The notes under the pieces: generated by a model
What the model saw: the letters and a program-made list of their open reading frames with translations, nothing else
What the model was told of the DNA's origin: nothing
The model's database searches: none
Shown here: piece after piece, positions 1 to 6,610 of the stretch
Position numbering within the stretch: position 1 is the first letter of the stretch
Layout: every line of letters begins with the position of its first letter
DNA from: JAZFSZ01 sp036446455
GTDB lineage: Bacteria; Pseudomonadota; Gammaproteobacteria; Acidiferrobacterales; JAJDNE01
NCBI GenBank assembly: GCA_036446455.1
Contig: JAZFSZ010000044.1
Coordinates: forward strand, 1 to 6,794
Direction: 5' to 3'
DNA length: 6,794 bases
Made by a program: the position numbers and the translations under genes

Positions 1-3000
1 TACTGCGCCATGATGCGATTCCACACCACCAGATTGATATGTCCGGTCTCGTCTTCCAGTGTCACAAAAACAACGCCAGTCGCAGTGCCGGGTCGCTGGC
101 GACTGATGACCAGACCCGCTGTACGAATGTGACGGCCATGCGCAATATCGGCCAGCTCTTCTGCGCGTGTTAGTTGTAACGGCGCCAACTTCTCTCGCAA
201 TACACTTAAGGGATGACGTCGCAGCGTTAATGCCAGACTGCGATAATCCTCTACAATATCTTCGCCTTCGGTAGGGGAGCGTAACAAGGGTTGCGCTTCA
301 TTGACTCTCGATTCGCCCAGTAACGGGGTCTGCGCCTCTACTGCCAGCGCCTCCCAACGGGCGTGATGTCGATGACCAGCCAGGCTGCGCAAGGCGTCAG
401 CAGCGGACAGTACTTCGACATCACGACGATTCAGCAATGCGCGATGTGCCAGATCAGATATATCCATAAAGGCTCCTTGTCGGCGCGCTTCCACCAGACG
501 TTTGGCACCGGTCTGCGATAGACCTTTAATCATACGCAGTCCCAGTCGCAATACCGGCTCATTATTTTTACCGGACTCCAATGAACAATCCCAATCGCTC
601 ACCATGACATCAACCGGGCGAACTTCTACGCCGTGTCGTTTGGCATCCTGTATCAGTTGCGATGGGCCATAAAAACCCATGGGCAGGCTGTTCAAAAGCG
701 CACAGGTAAAGGCTGCCGGTTCGTGGCACTTGAGCCAGGCCGAGGCATAGGCCAGCAAGGCAAAACTGGCGGCATGGGATTCCGGAAAACCATATTCGCC
801 AAATCCCTGAATCTGCTGGAAGATGCGACGCGAAAATTTCTCCGAGTAACCTCGTGCTGCCATACCGTCGATCAGGCGTTGCTCGAAATGCCCCAGGCCA
901 CCATGGCGCTTCCACGCTGCCATGGAACGACGCAACTGATTGGCCTCGCCCGGTGTAAAACCGGCCGCCACCATGGCAAGCTTGATTACCTGCTCCTGAA
1001 AGATAGGAACCCCCAGGGTGCGTCGTAACACATCGCGCACTGCTTCGCTGGGGTAGGTCACCGGTTCCAGTCCCTGACGTCGGCGCAAATAAGGATGCAC
1101 CATATCCCCATGAATCGGTCCGGGCCGGACGATGGCCACTTCGATTACCAGATCGTAAAAGTTGGCGGGTTTGAGCCGGGGTAACATGGCCATTTGCGCA
1201 CGCGATTCAATCTGGAACACACCGACGGTATCGGCGTGCTGAATCATTTCATAAACAACGGGATCTTCGGGCGGAATACTGGCCAGTGAATACAGCCGAC
1301 CTCGAAACCTGGTAAGGAGATCACAGGCGCGGTGGATGGCAGTGAGCATGCCCAGCGCCAGGCAATCGACCTTAAGTAACCCCAACGCATCAAGATCATC
1401 CTTGTCCCATTGAATTACCGTACGATCTTCCATGGCAGCATTCTCGATCGGTACCAGGCGCGAAAGGTCATCGCGCGCAATAACAAAACCGCCGACGTGT
1501 TGAGACAAGTGCCGGGGGAAACCAAGGATCTGGTCTACAATTACCATCAACCGCACCATTACCGGATTAGCGGGATCAAAACCAATTTCGCGTAAACGTT
1601 CGGGCTCTATCATTTTGCCGTCCCACCATTGCATGTTCTTGGCCAGGCGATCGACCTGTTCCAGCGACAGACCCATAGCCTTACCCACATCGCGGATAGC
1701 GCTACGTGGTCGATAGGTAATGACTGTAGCGGTGAGTGCCGCACGGTGGCGGCCATACTTGCTATATAGATACTGGATCACCTCCTCGCGACGTTCATGT
1801 TCGAAGTCGACATCAATGTCTGGCGGCTCATTACGTTCCCTGGATATAAATCGCTCGAACAACATCTCCATGCGCGAAGGATCTACCTCGGTAATACCGA
1901 GGGCATAACATACGGCGGAGTTGGCAGCAGAGCCCCTGCCCTGACATAGAATGTTTTGTGATCGCGCGAACCTGACAATGTCATACACCGTCAAAAAATA
2001 AGGTTCATAACTTAACTCGGCGATGAGCTGCAGCTCATGCTCAATCAGCTGCCGGACCTTTTTTGTTTCGCCTTTGGGCCAGCGCACCTTTATGCCGGCC
2101 TCGGTCAGGTGCCTGAGATAATGCGCCGGGGTCTCACCTTCAGGTACCAACTCCTGCGGATATTCGTAACGCAGTTCATCCAGCGAGAACTGACAACGCT
2201 CGGCAATGACCAGCGTCTCGGCAAGCAACTCTCGCGGGTAAAGCCGGGCCAGCACCTCACGACGTCGCAGATAGCGCTCGCCATTGGCGTGTAAATTATG
2301 ACCCGCGGCTTCAACCGTGGTGCGCAGTCGTATAGCAGTCAGGGTGTCCTGCAAGGGACGTCGTTGTCGCTCATGGGCATGTACATTATTGGCGGCGACC
2401 AGTCTGAGCCCGGTTTGTTTTCCGATATCAATTAGTTGGAACAAGCGATTGCGGTCATCGCCTTGTCGCAATAATTCCACAGCGATCCAGGCATTACCGG
2501 GAAATGTATCGGCCAACCATTGTACGTGCCCAACATCAGTGCTTTCTTCAGGCAAACATAAAGCCAGGCAATTCCCTGCCAGCTCGGAAACATCTGAGCG
2601 CGTTAAGCAATATTCACCCTTGTTTGCGGCGCGGCGTCCGCGGGTTATCAGTTGAGAAAGATCGCCATAGGTCTCACGACTGGTAGCATATAGTGTCAGC
2701 CGCAAACCGTCCTGCAAGCGGAATTCGCTGCCGACAATTAATTTGAAATTGTGGTCCTTGACGGCAACGTGTGCCCGCACTATGCCAGCAACAGAACATT
2801 CATCGGTTAGCGCTAGCGCCGAGTAACCCAACTCATAAGCACGTGTGACCAGTTCTTCTGGACGCGAGGCACCACGCAGAAAAGTGAAGTTGGAAACTGC
2901 ATGTAACTCCGCATATTCGACCGGCTCCCGAGGATGACGCACAGCGCCATCTCTTTTGGAGAGGTCGAGAGGCTTCGATGCCTGATGTTTAGTCCTGTCT

Positions 3001-3008
3001 TGACCCAT
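1..3008 (-). CDS. dnaE2: Error-prone DNA polymerase DnaE2 (C-family, SOS mutasome), 3' end cut by the window edge
   Basis: This gene encodes the C-family replicative-type polymerase that performs mutagenic lesion bypass together with ImuA and ImuB. I read 1002 codons from the ATG at 3008 to the window edge without a stop. The PHP domain begins near residue 32 (YAELHAVSNFTFLRGAS, the DnaE2 signature). The polymerase core has the PPDIDVDF motif at 395-402, giving likely metal-binding Asp399 and Asp401, and the third Asp548 in KVDCLALGMLT. RHLSQHVGG lies at 499-507 and VRPGPIHGD at 627-635. A helix-hairpin-helix region starts near 822 (LGLRMIKGL), and an OB-fold begins near 961 (RTAGLVISRQRPG). 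The family usually runs a few tens of residues further, so only the extreme C-terminus is missing. The ATG was chosen because TGAGG lies 8 nt upstream. The first ~30 residues are polar and look unconserved. Expression is expected from the lexA promoter. Confidence 0.96.
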   Translation of the reverse strand, partial: MGQDRTKHQASKPLDLSKRDGAVRHPREPVEYAELHAVSNFTFLRGASRPEELVTRAYELGYSALALTDECSVAGIVRAHVAVKDHNFKLIVGSEFRLQDGLRLTLYATSRETYGDLSQLITRGRRAANKGEYCLTRSDVSELAGNCLALCLPEESTDVGHVQWLADTFPGNAWIAVELLRQGDDRNRLFQLIDIGKQTGLRLVAANNVHAHERQRRPLQDTLTAIRLRTTVEAAGHNLHANGERYLRRREVLARLYPRELLAETLVIAERCQFSLDELRYEYPQELVPEGETPAHYLRHLTEAGIKVRWPKGETKKVRQLIEHELQLIAELSYEPYFLTVYDIVRFARSQNILCQGRGSAANSAVCYALGITEVDPSRMEMLFERFISRERNEPPDIDVDFEHERREEVIQYLYSKYGRHRAALTATVITYRPRSAIRDVGKAMGLSLEQVDRLAKNMQWWDGKMIEPERLREIGFDPANPVMVRLMVIVDQILGFPRHLSQHVGGFVIARDDLSRLVPIENAAMEDRTVIQWDKDDLDALGLLKVDCLALGMLTAIHRACDLLTRFRGRLYSLASIPPEDPVVYEMIQHADTVGVFQIESRAQMAMLPRLKPANFYDLVIEVAIVRPGPIHGDMVHPYLRRRQGLEPVTYPSEAVRDVLRRTLGVPIFQEQVIKLAMVAAGFTPGEANQLRRSMAAWKRHGGLGHFEQRLIDGMAARGYSEKFSRRIFQQIQGFGEYGFPESHAASFALLAYASAWLKCHEPAAFTCALLNSLPMGFYGPSQLIQDAKRHGVEVRPVDVMVSDWDCSLESGKNNEPVLRLGLRMIKGLSQTGAKRLVEARRQGAFMDISDLAHRALLNRRDVEVLSAADALRSLAGHRHHARWEALAVEAQTPLLGESRVNEAQPLLRSPTEGEDIVEDYRSLALTLRRHPLSVLREKLAPLQLTRAEELADIAHGRHIRTAGLVISRQRPGTATGVVFVTLEDETGHINLVVWNRIMAQ

Positions 3009-3016
3009 TGCACCAG

Positions 3017-3021
3017 CCTCA
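3017..3021 (-). promoter_or_regulatory. Ribosome binding site of dnaE2
   Basis: TGAGG on the minus strand lies 8 nt before the ATG at 3008. It decides the dnaE2 start in preference to two in-frame TTG codons further upstream, because the frame is open all the way back to the imuB stop. Confidence 0.6.
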
Positions 3022-3077
3022 TTCAACGCAACTGGTTCGCGTATCAATGCGGGGTAATTCGTTTGCGTGGCGACAAC

Positions 3078-4544
3078 TCACCCGAAAATGCCATGCAGGA
3101 ACCAGCGTTGCTCGCCGCGCAACTCACGATATACCCATAGCTCCAGGCCACGGGGATTGCGCGCAACAAAATAATCGCGGGCGATTTCATTGTCGTCCCA
3201 CCAGCCATTTTCGATGCGCTCTCGATCAAGGTCCAACTGCAACACGCCATGAAAGCGCGGTTGATCGTCACTATTGGTGGTTAATGGCATAGGTTCGTCC
3301 AGTAACCACAGCGGACGCCTGCTGAATTTCAGTTCTTCATCCACTTTGTCTTTACCTACAGGTCCGTAACACCACGCCCGTTCCGGCCGGTGTTCAGCGA
3401 CTTGCCTCAACCCATGTACCGCATCGTCACCCAGCCGCGCTCGCAAACGCTCCAGCAAAAACTGCCAATCATGTTCACTTTCACCTTGTTTGGTGAATAG
3501 ATCCTGAGGGTGACTGCCCAAAGGCAAAATGGTGTCAGCCACGATCACGATTTCGATTACCGGTGCCTCCAGCGTGACCCGCTCCAGTCGTTCGCGCAGC
3601 ACGGCCATCAGGTGCGTCACGTCACGACTGAGTACGGCCAGCCTGAGATCGATATGCGTGACATCTTTTTTCGTGCTACTAATTTGCTGGTCGCGATGCA
3701 GTAATTGCAAAGACAGTTCCTGCACCCCGCCGCCACACCCCAGCAACATACCGCCTAACTCGGTTAGTAAGCGATGAATAGCAAATAGCAGAGCCTCAAT
3801 ATTGTCGGCCTCGGCCGGCAACAGCAACCGACTACGAAAACGTAGTGGCGGTATGTATGGTTTCTGTGGATCAGGGGCATGTCCAAAGGCACGGTCCAAC
3901 TTCAACATCAGCTCTTTTCCCAAGCGACGGGTTAATCCATCACGCGGCAAGCGCACCAGATCCGCCACCTTTTGCAGACCCATGCCGTTTAGTGAATGTA
4001 ATTGTTTATCGTTTAGCTGTAAGCAGTGAAGGGGAATGTGGCCCAATACCATGGCAAGCTGTGCCTTGTGCTCGATCACTTCTTCCTGAGCTGTGCGGGC
4101 AAGCCATACTGCCGCCAGGGGCGTTGGTGCCACGGCTAACGCGACCTGATAGCCCAATTCATCCAGGCCGTCGCGCACTTCCTTTAATAAAGGATCAAGA
4201 CCAGCAAACAGGGCAAGGCTGCCCGCCACTTCCAGCAATACGGTTTGCGAGAAAGAAAGGCTGACAAGAGAAGTAAAACGTGTAGCCCAGGCAGCGACCT
4301 GTTTCAGCGCTTCCTGTTCCAGCACCTCATCACGGGGATAAAGCTTTATCTTATCTGTTAATGCGCAGGCCGCACGCAGCGGCATGCCAGAGCGTACACC
4401 AAGAGAAGCAGCGGGGGCATTACAGATTAGAACGTGCGTCTTGTTCCCGCTGCCCCAGCATGTTGCCTGCGGCTCACTGGAGATGATGCCCCGACTGAAC
4501 ACCTCTAGTGGTAGTCGGGGAAAATGCAGAGCCAGCCAAAGCAT
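3078..4544 (-). CDS. imuB: ImuB, catalytically inactive Y-family polymerase-like mutasome subunit
   Basis: ImuB is the adaptor of the mutasome, linking DnaE2 and ImuA to the beta sliding clamp. The protein has 488 residues from the chosen start, normal for the family. The N-terminal half is Y-family-like, but the catalytic acidic residues are absent. By my alignment the first Asp is replaced by Ala5 in MLWLALHFPRLPLEVF, and the Asp-Glu pair of SIDEAYLDV by Gln100-Thr101. A clamp-binding-like motif, QDLF, is at 347-350, about where other ImuB proteins carry theirs. The C-terminal region from about 441 (RERIENGWWDDNEIARDYF, ending WFLHGIFG) is the characteristic ImuB tail. The frame opens with an ATG at 4583, but MLWLALH is the usual ImuB N-terminus and AGAAGG lies just before it, so 4544 is preferred. 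It overlaps imuA by 71 bp. Confidence 0.95.
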   Translation of the reverse strand: MLWLALHFPRLPLEVFSRGIISSEPQATCWGSGNKTHVLICNAPAASLGVRSGMPLRAACALTDKIKLYPRDEVLEQEALKQVAAWATRFTSLVSLSFSQTVLLEVAGSLALFAGLDPLLKEVRDGLDELGYQVALAVAPTPLAAVWLARTAQEEVIEHKAQLAMVLGHIPLHCLQLNDKQLHSLNGMGLQKVADLVRLPRDGLTRRLGKELMLKLDRAFGHAPDPQKPYIPPLRFRSRLLLPAEADNIEALLFAIHRLLTELGGMLLGCGGGVQELSLQLLHRDQQISSTKKDVTHIDLRLAVLSRDVTHLMAVLRERLERVTLEAPVIEIVIVADTILPLGSHPQDLFTKQGESEHDWQFLLERLRARLGDDAVHGLRQVAEHRPERAWCYGPVGKDKVDEELKFSRRPLWLLDEPMPLTTNSDDQPRFHGVLQLDLDRERIENGWWDDNEIARDYFVARNPRGLELWVYRELRGEQRWFLHGIFG

Positions 4545-5154
4545 GGGCCTTCTCAATATAGACAGGGCCGGCGGCCCAACCACCCCGGCACTTCAGCACA
4601 TGTACTGCCAGGCCGCGCGACGTGGGTTCGAGCTTCAAACGTAGTGCCGCTGGTGAGGCTTGGCTCGCCATCCTCAAAGGCCGAAACAATACGCCCCAGC
4701 TATTGCCCACCTCGGCCGCCAGTTGCAGTCGACGCATGGTGGCGGTATCGGCACCGGTAAGCCATGCCAGCACGGCGCCACAGGTACCGGCACGCAAGGT
4801 TTGTTCTACCGCCCACAGACCGTCCGTTCCGCTCCGTGGGCGAACTACCATTACCCGCGATAAATCAACGCCGGCCGATACCAGCGCCGGGGCATAAGGG
4901 ATATGCGGTGGCGCCACCCAGGCCAGCCAACGCTTGGCATGACTCAAGCCGGCCAACGCCGGCATCACCAGGCTTAACTCACCTACCCCCTCATCAGGAA
5001 TCAGAATTTCTGTGAGCGCGCCTCTGGGCCAGACGCCACCCGGTAGCAATGCGTCCAGTTGTGGCACGCCGGTGGAAATGCCTGCAGTGTTTTCAGGGGG
5101 GGTGTCGCCCCCGCGCCAAATGTCGGCGCGTCGCAATAATTGATCCAGGTTCAT
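4474..5154 (-). CDS. imuA: ImuA, RecA-fold translesion synthesis accessory protein
   Basis: ImuA (226 residues) belongs to the RecA/SulA-related proteins that work with ImuB and DnaE2 in SOS mutagenesis; its exact mechanism is not settled. Family hallmarks are visible in order: TGVPQLDALLPGGVWPRGALTEIL at about 28-51, WLAWVAPPHIPYAPAL at 76-91, AGVDLSRVMVVRP at 94-106, LWAVEQTLRAGTCGAVLAWL at 113-132, RRLQLAAE at 141-148, and SPAALRLKLEP at 167-177. The segment PDEGVGELS at 53-61 sits where RecA has its P-loop but lacks the Lys-Thr, so ATP binding of the classical kind is doubtful. The start codon overlaps the lexA stop as ATGA, which suggests translational coupling. Residues from about 204 onward are encoded in DNA that also encodes the ImuB N-terminus, and this tail does not look conserved. 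A cell-division inhibitor (SulA) is a less likely reading given the neighbours. Confidence 0.93.
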   Translation of the reverse strand: MNLDQLLRRADIWRGGDTPPENTAGISTGVPQLDALLPGGVWPRGALTEILIPDEGVGELSLVMPALAGLSHAKRWLAWVAPPHIPYAPALVSAGVDLSRVMVVRPRSGTDGLWAVEQTLRAGTCGAVLAWLTGADTATMRRLQLAAEVGNSWGVLFRPLRMASQASPAALRLKLEPTSRGLAVHVLKCRGGWAAGPVYIEKAHALAGSAFSPTTTRGVQSGHHLQ

Positions 5155-5756
5155 CGGAGCTTTCCGTTTCTAAGGATGCCGACACCCAGACCCTCAATTG
5201 CCAGGGACTGTTGTCGAAGGTCGACCTTAATGGGAGAAAAATCAGAATTTTCGGGTACCAGATCTACCCGGTATTTGCTCCTGCGTTGAAACCGTTTAAC
5301 GGTGACCTCGTCCTCGACCCGCGCTACCACGATCTGGCCATTGCTGGCTTCGGGCGTGTGATGCACTGCCAGTAGATCACCGTCGTTAATACCAATATCG
5401 CGCATACTCTGGCCCTGCACCCGCAGTAAATAATCGGCCCGCGGATGAAACAGGTTCGCGTCCAGATTGTAATGATCTTCAATATTTTCCTGCGCCAGGA
5501 TGGGGTAACCGGCGGCAACGCGACCCACGACCGGCAAACCCTCATTGGGCAAACGAATACCACGCGACGCCCCAGGCACTAATTCGATGGCCCCCTTCTT
5601 CGCCAATGCCCGCAGGTGCTCTTCAGCAGCATTGGGTGAGCGGAACCCCAGCACCCGGGCGATATCTGCCCGGGTGGGCGGGTGACCCTGCTCCGCGATG
5701 TAATCGCGGATCATTTCCAGGATCTCTGCTTGTCTGGGGGTAAGGGCACGTAACAT
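5151..5756 (-). CDS. lexA: LexA, SOS repressor (self-cleaving, S24 peptidase fold)
   Basis: LexA represses SOS genes and cleaves itself when it meets RecA filaments on single-stranded DNA. The protein has 201 residues, against 202 in E. coli. The N-terminal winged helix-turn-helix covers about 1-70. Its recognition helix SPNAAEEHLRAL at 40-51 keeps the E. coli base-contacting residues, which predicts binding to CTGT-N8-ACAG. The cleavage bond is Ala82-Gly83 in RVAAGYP. The catalytic dyad is Ser117 (GQSMRD) and Lys154 (EVTVKRF). The C-terminal block VDLRQQSLAIEGL is close to E. coli. It is the first gene of the operon and its own promoter carries two LexA boxes, so it is autoregulated. No clear Shine-Dalgarno precedes the ATG. 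All functional residues are present, so this is an active repressor. Confidence 0.98.
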   Translation of the reverse strand: MLRALTPRQAEILEMIRDYIAEQGHPPTRADIARVLGFRSPNAAEEHLRALAKKGAIELVPGASRGIRLPNEGLPVVGRVAAGYPILAQENIEDHYNLDANLFHPRADYLLRVQGQSMRDIGINDGDLLAVHHTPEASNGQIVVARVEDEVTVKRFQRRSKYRVDLVPENSDFSPIKVDLRQQSLAIEGLGVGILRNGKLR

Positions 5757-5764
5757 GGTCGAAA

Positions 5765-5784
5765 TACTGTATATCTGTCCAGTG
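5765..5784 (-). promoter_or_regulatory. LexA box 1 (promoter-distal operator, near the lexA start)
   Basis: Read on the plus strand this is TACTGTATATCTGTCCAGTG. It is a CTGT-N8-CCAG operator with one mismatch to the CTGT-N8-ACAG core. It lies 8 nt before the lexA ATG, downstream of the predicted transcription start, so bound LexA would block early elongation or promoter clearance. It is expected to be the weaker of the two sites. Confidence 0.82.
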
Positions 5785-5785
5785 A

Positions 5786-5805
5786 TACTGTGATTATATA
5801 CAGTA
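5786..5805 (-). promoter_or_regulatory. LexA box 2 (perfect core operator over the -10)
   Basis: Read on the plus strand this is TACTGTGATTATATACAGTA, with perfect inverted arms TACTGT and ACAGTA around 8 bp. It matches the E. coli-type LexA consensus core exactly and contains the -10 hexamer of the lexA promoter. It is spaced 21 bp from box 1, two helical turns, so two LexA dimers can sit on the same face. Confidence 0.95.
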
Positions 5806-5820
5806 GTTCAGCCAAGGCAA
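5793..5820 (-). promoter_or_regulatory. Sigma70-type promoter of the lexA-imuA-imuB-dnaE2 operon
   Basis: On the minus strand the -10 is an exact TATAAT (5798 to 5793) and the -35 is TTGCCT (5820 to 5815, 4 of 6 matches), with a 16-bp spacer. Transcription would start near 5786 and give a leader of about 30 nt. The -10 lies inside LexA box 2, so repressor and RNA polymerase would compete directly. No other promoter is evident between the operon genes. Confidence 0.8.
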
Positions 5821-5942
5821 GTAAAATATCCAGTTCCTCAACAAACATCCCACTTGTAAAGTCAATGAATTGGACGCCCTGCCTGGCCGGGCAATCAGTT
5901 GTTGCCTGAAAATCATTCCGGTAAGCTGGATGCCTCAATATC

Positions 5943-5979
5943 GCACCTGGTCAGCACTCAACTGCCTCGATGCAGGTGC
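5943..5979. repeat. Short inverted repeat GCACCTG / CAGGTGC in the divergent intergenic region
   Basis: A perfect 7-bp inverted pair lies at 5943-5949 and 5973-5979, separated by 23 bp, between the lexA promoter and the SCP2-like gene. It could be a regulator site or a leader hairpin of the plus-strand gene, or chance. I see no convincing -35/-10 pair for the plus-strand gene in 5821-6020, so its promoter is unassigned. Confidence 0.25.
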
Positions 5980-6020
5980 ACAGCAGAAAACTCGTCAGTC
6001 ATTCAACGAGACAATCCATT

Positions 6021-6026
6021 AGGAGG
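6021..6026 (+). promoter_or_regulatory. Strong ribosome binding site of the SCP2-like gene
   Basis: AGGAGG lies 9 nt before the ATG at 6036. It fixes the start there rather than at the upstream in-frame ATG at 5970, which has no such site and would place a charged segment ahead of the signal peptide. Confidence 0.85.
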
Positions 6027-6035
6027 GAAAATAAA

Positions 6036-6551
6036 ATGAGAGCCATTATAACAACCACTTTATTAAGTCTTTTATTCAGTATTAATGTTTATGCCGCACC
6101 CGTATTTATGTCGGGTGAATGGGCCGCTGAAGCATGTAAAGCCTGGAACGCTGACAAAGGCTTAACCGAAAAATTGAAGGAATCCGGTTGGGTAGAAAAC
6201 AGCGGTGAAAAGGGCTACAAAGTCATGCAAATATATCGTCGTAACTGCAAAGATAGTCCTAGGGTCGAAATGCAGATCTCGGACAAAAACGGTAAAGCAA
6301 CCTGCGTATATGGCGGCTGGGTGAAAACGGAAAAACTTGATAGTTCGTACGATTATGTCATGTCAGCGAAAGACAAAAACTGGGTAAAAATGGGAAATGG
6401 CAAACTTGGGGCAATGGGTGCAATGATGACATTTCGACTGATATTTAGTGGGCCTTACGGTGAAGCCATGAGCAACATGGGACCGTTTGGCGGTTTCTTG
6501 CGTTTAACCGGCAAAGTCGAGTCTGATCGCAACAGTTGTCCGAAAAAATAA
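6036..6551 (+). CDS. Exported SCP2-like (sterol-carrier-type) protein, function unknown
   Basis: The 171-residue precursor begins with a typical signal peptide: a short positive N-terminus, a hydrophobic stretch at about 4-18, and VYA-AP with cleavage likely after Ala20. No lipobox is seen, so a soluble periplasmic protein is expected. The mature part resembles small proteobacterial proteins annotated with an SCP2 sterol-binding domain, from remembered patterns: GEWAAEACKAWN at 27-38, GYKVMQIYRRNC at 60-71, CVYGGWV at 90-96, then a DYVM...WVKMGNGKLGAM...MMTFRLIFSGPYGEAMSNMGPFGGFL progression. SCP2 domains bind lipids in a hydrophobic pocket; a ligand cannot be inferred here. Cys34, Cys71, Cys90 and Cys168 could form two disulfides. 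The gene is monocistronic, divergent from lexA, more AT-rich than the operon, and followed by its own terminator. Confidence 0.72.
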   Translation: MRAIITTTLLSLLFSINVYAAPVFMSGEWAAEACKAWNADKGLTEKLKESGWVENSGEKGYKVMQIYRRNCKDSPRVEMQISDKNGKATCVYGGWVKTEKLDSSYDYVMSAKDKNWVKMGNGKLGAMGAMMTFRLIFSGPYGEAMSNMGPFGGFLRLTGKVESDRNSCPKK

Positions 6552-6570
6552 TTCAAATTCAACCACGTAA

Positions 6571-6610
6571 AAGAACAAAACGGGAGCCAGTGGCGCCCGT
6601 TTTGTTTTTC
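6571..6610 (+). terminator. Rho-independent terminator after the SCP2-like gene, possibly bidirectional
   Basis: A perfect 11-bp stem, AACAAAACGGG (6574-6584) with CCCGTTTTGTT (6596-6606), encloses an inner GCC/GGC pairing and continues into TTTTT (6605-6609) followed by C. It starts about 20 nt after the TAA at 6549-6551. On the minus strand the stem is followed by TTCTTTT, so it may also stop transcription entering from the right. Confidence 0.9.

Noticed and set aside
3845..4264. A 139-codon open frame on the plus strand opposite imuB, and similar frames opposite dnaE2 (for example 633-1028).
   Set aside because: They are antisense to strongly conserved coding sequence, have no ribosome binding site, and their translations look like low-complexity shadow products.
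4545..4583. ImuB starting at 4583, 13 residues earlier.
   Set aside because: MLWLALH at 4544 matches the usual ImuB N-terminus. The extra residues have no family counterpart that I recognise, although this start cannot be ruled out.
5876..5895. A GC-rich near-palindrome (TGCCTGGCCGGGCA) between the divergent genes, considered as a terminator or operator.
   Set aside because: The stem is short and has no T-tract, and it lies upstream of both genes, so a terminator role makes no sense. There is no evidence for a specific regulator.
5711..5938. A 75-codon minus-strand frame upstream of and overlapping lexA.
   Set aside because: It crosses the lexA promoter and both LexA boxes and reads into lexA in the wrong frame. 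It has no recognisable protein features.
5970..6035. A longer start for the SCP2-like gene at the ATG at 5970.
   Set aside because: It lacks a ribosome site, places a charged 22-residue segment before a good signal peptide, and AGGAGG points to 6036.
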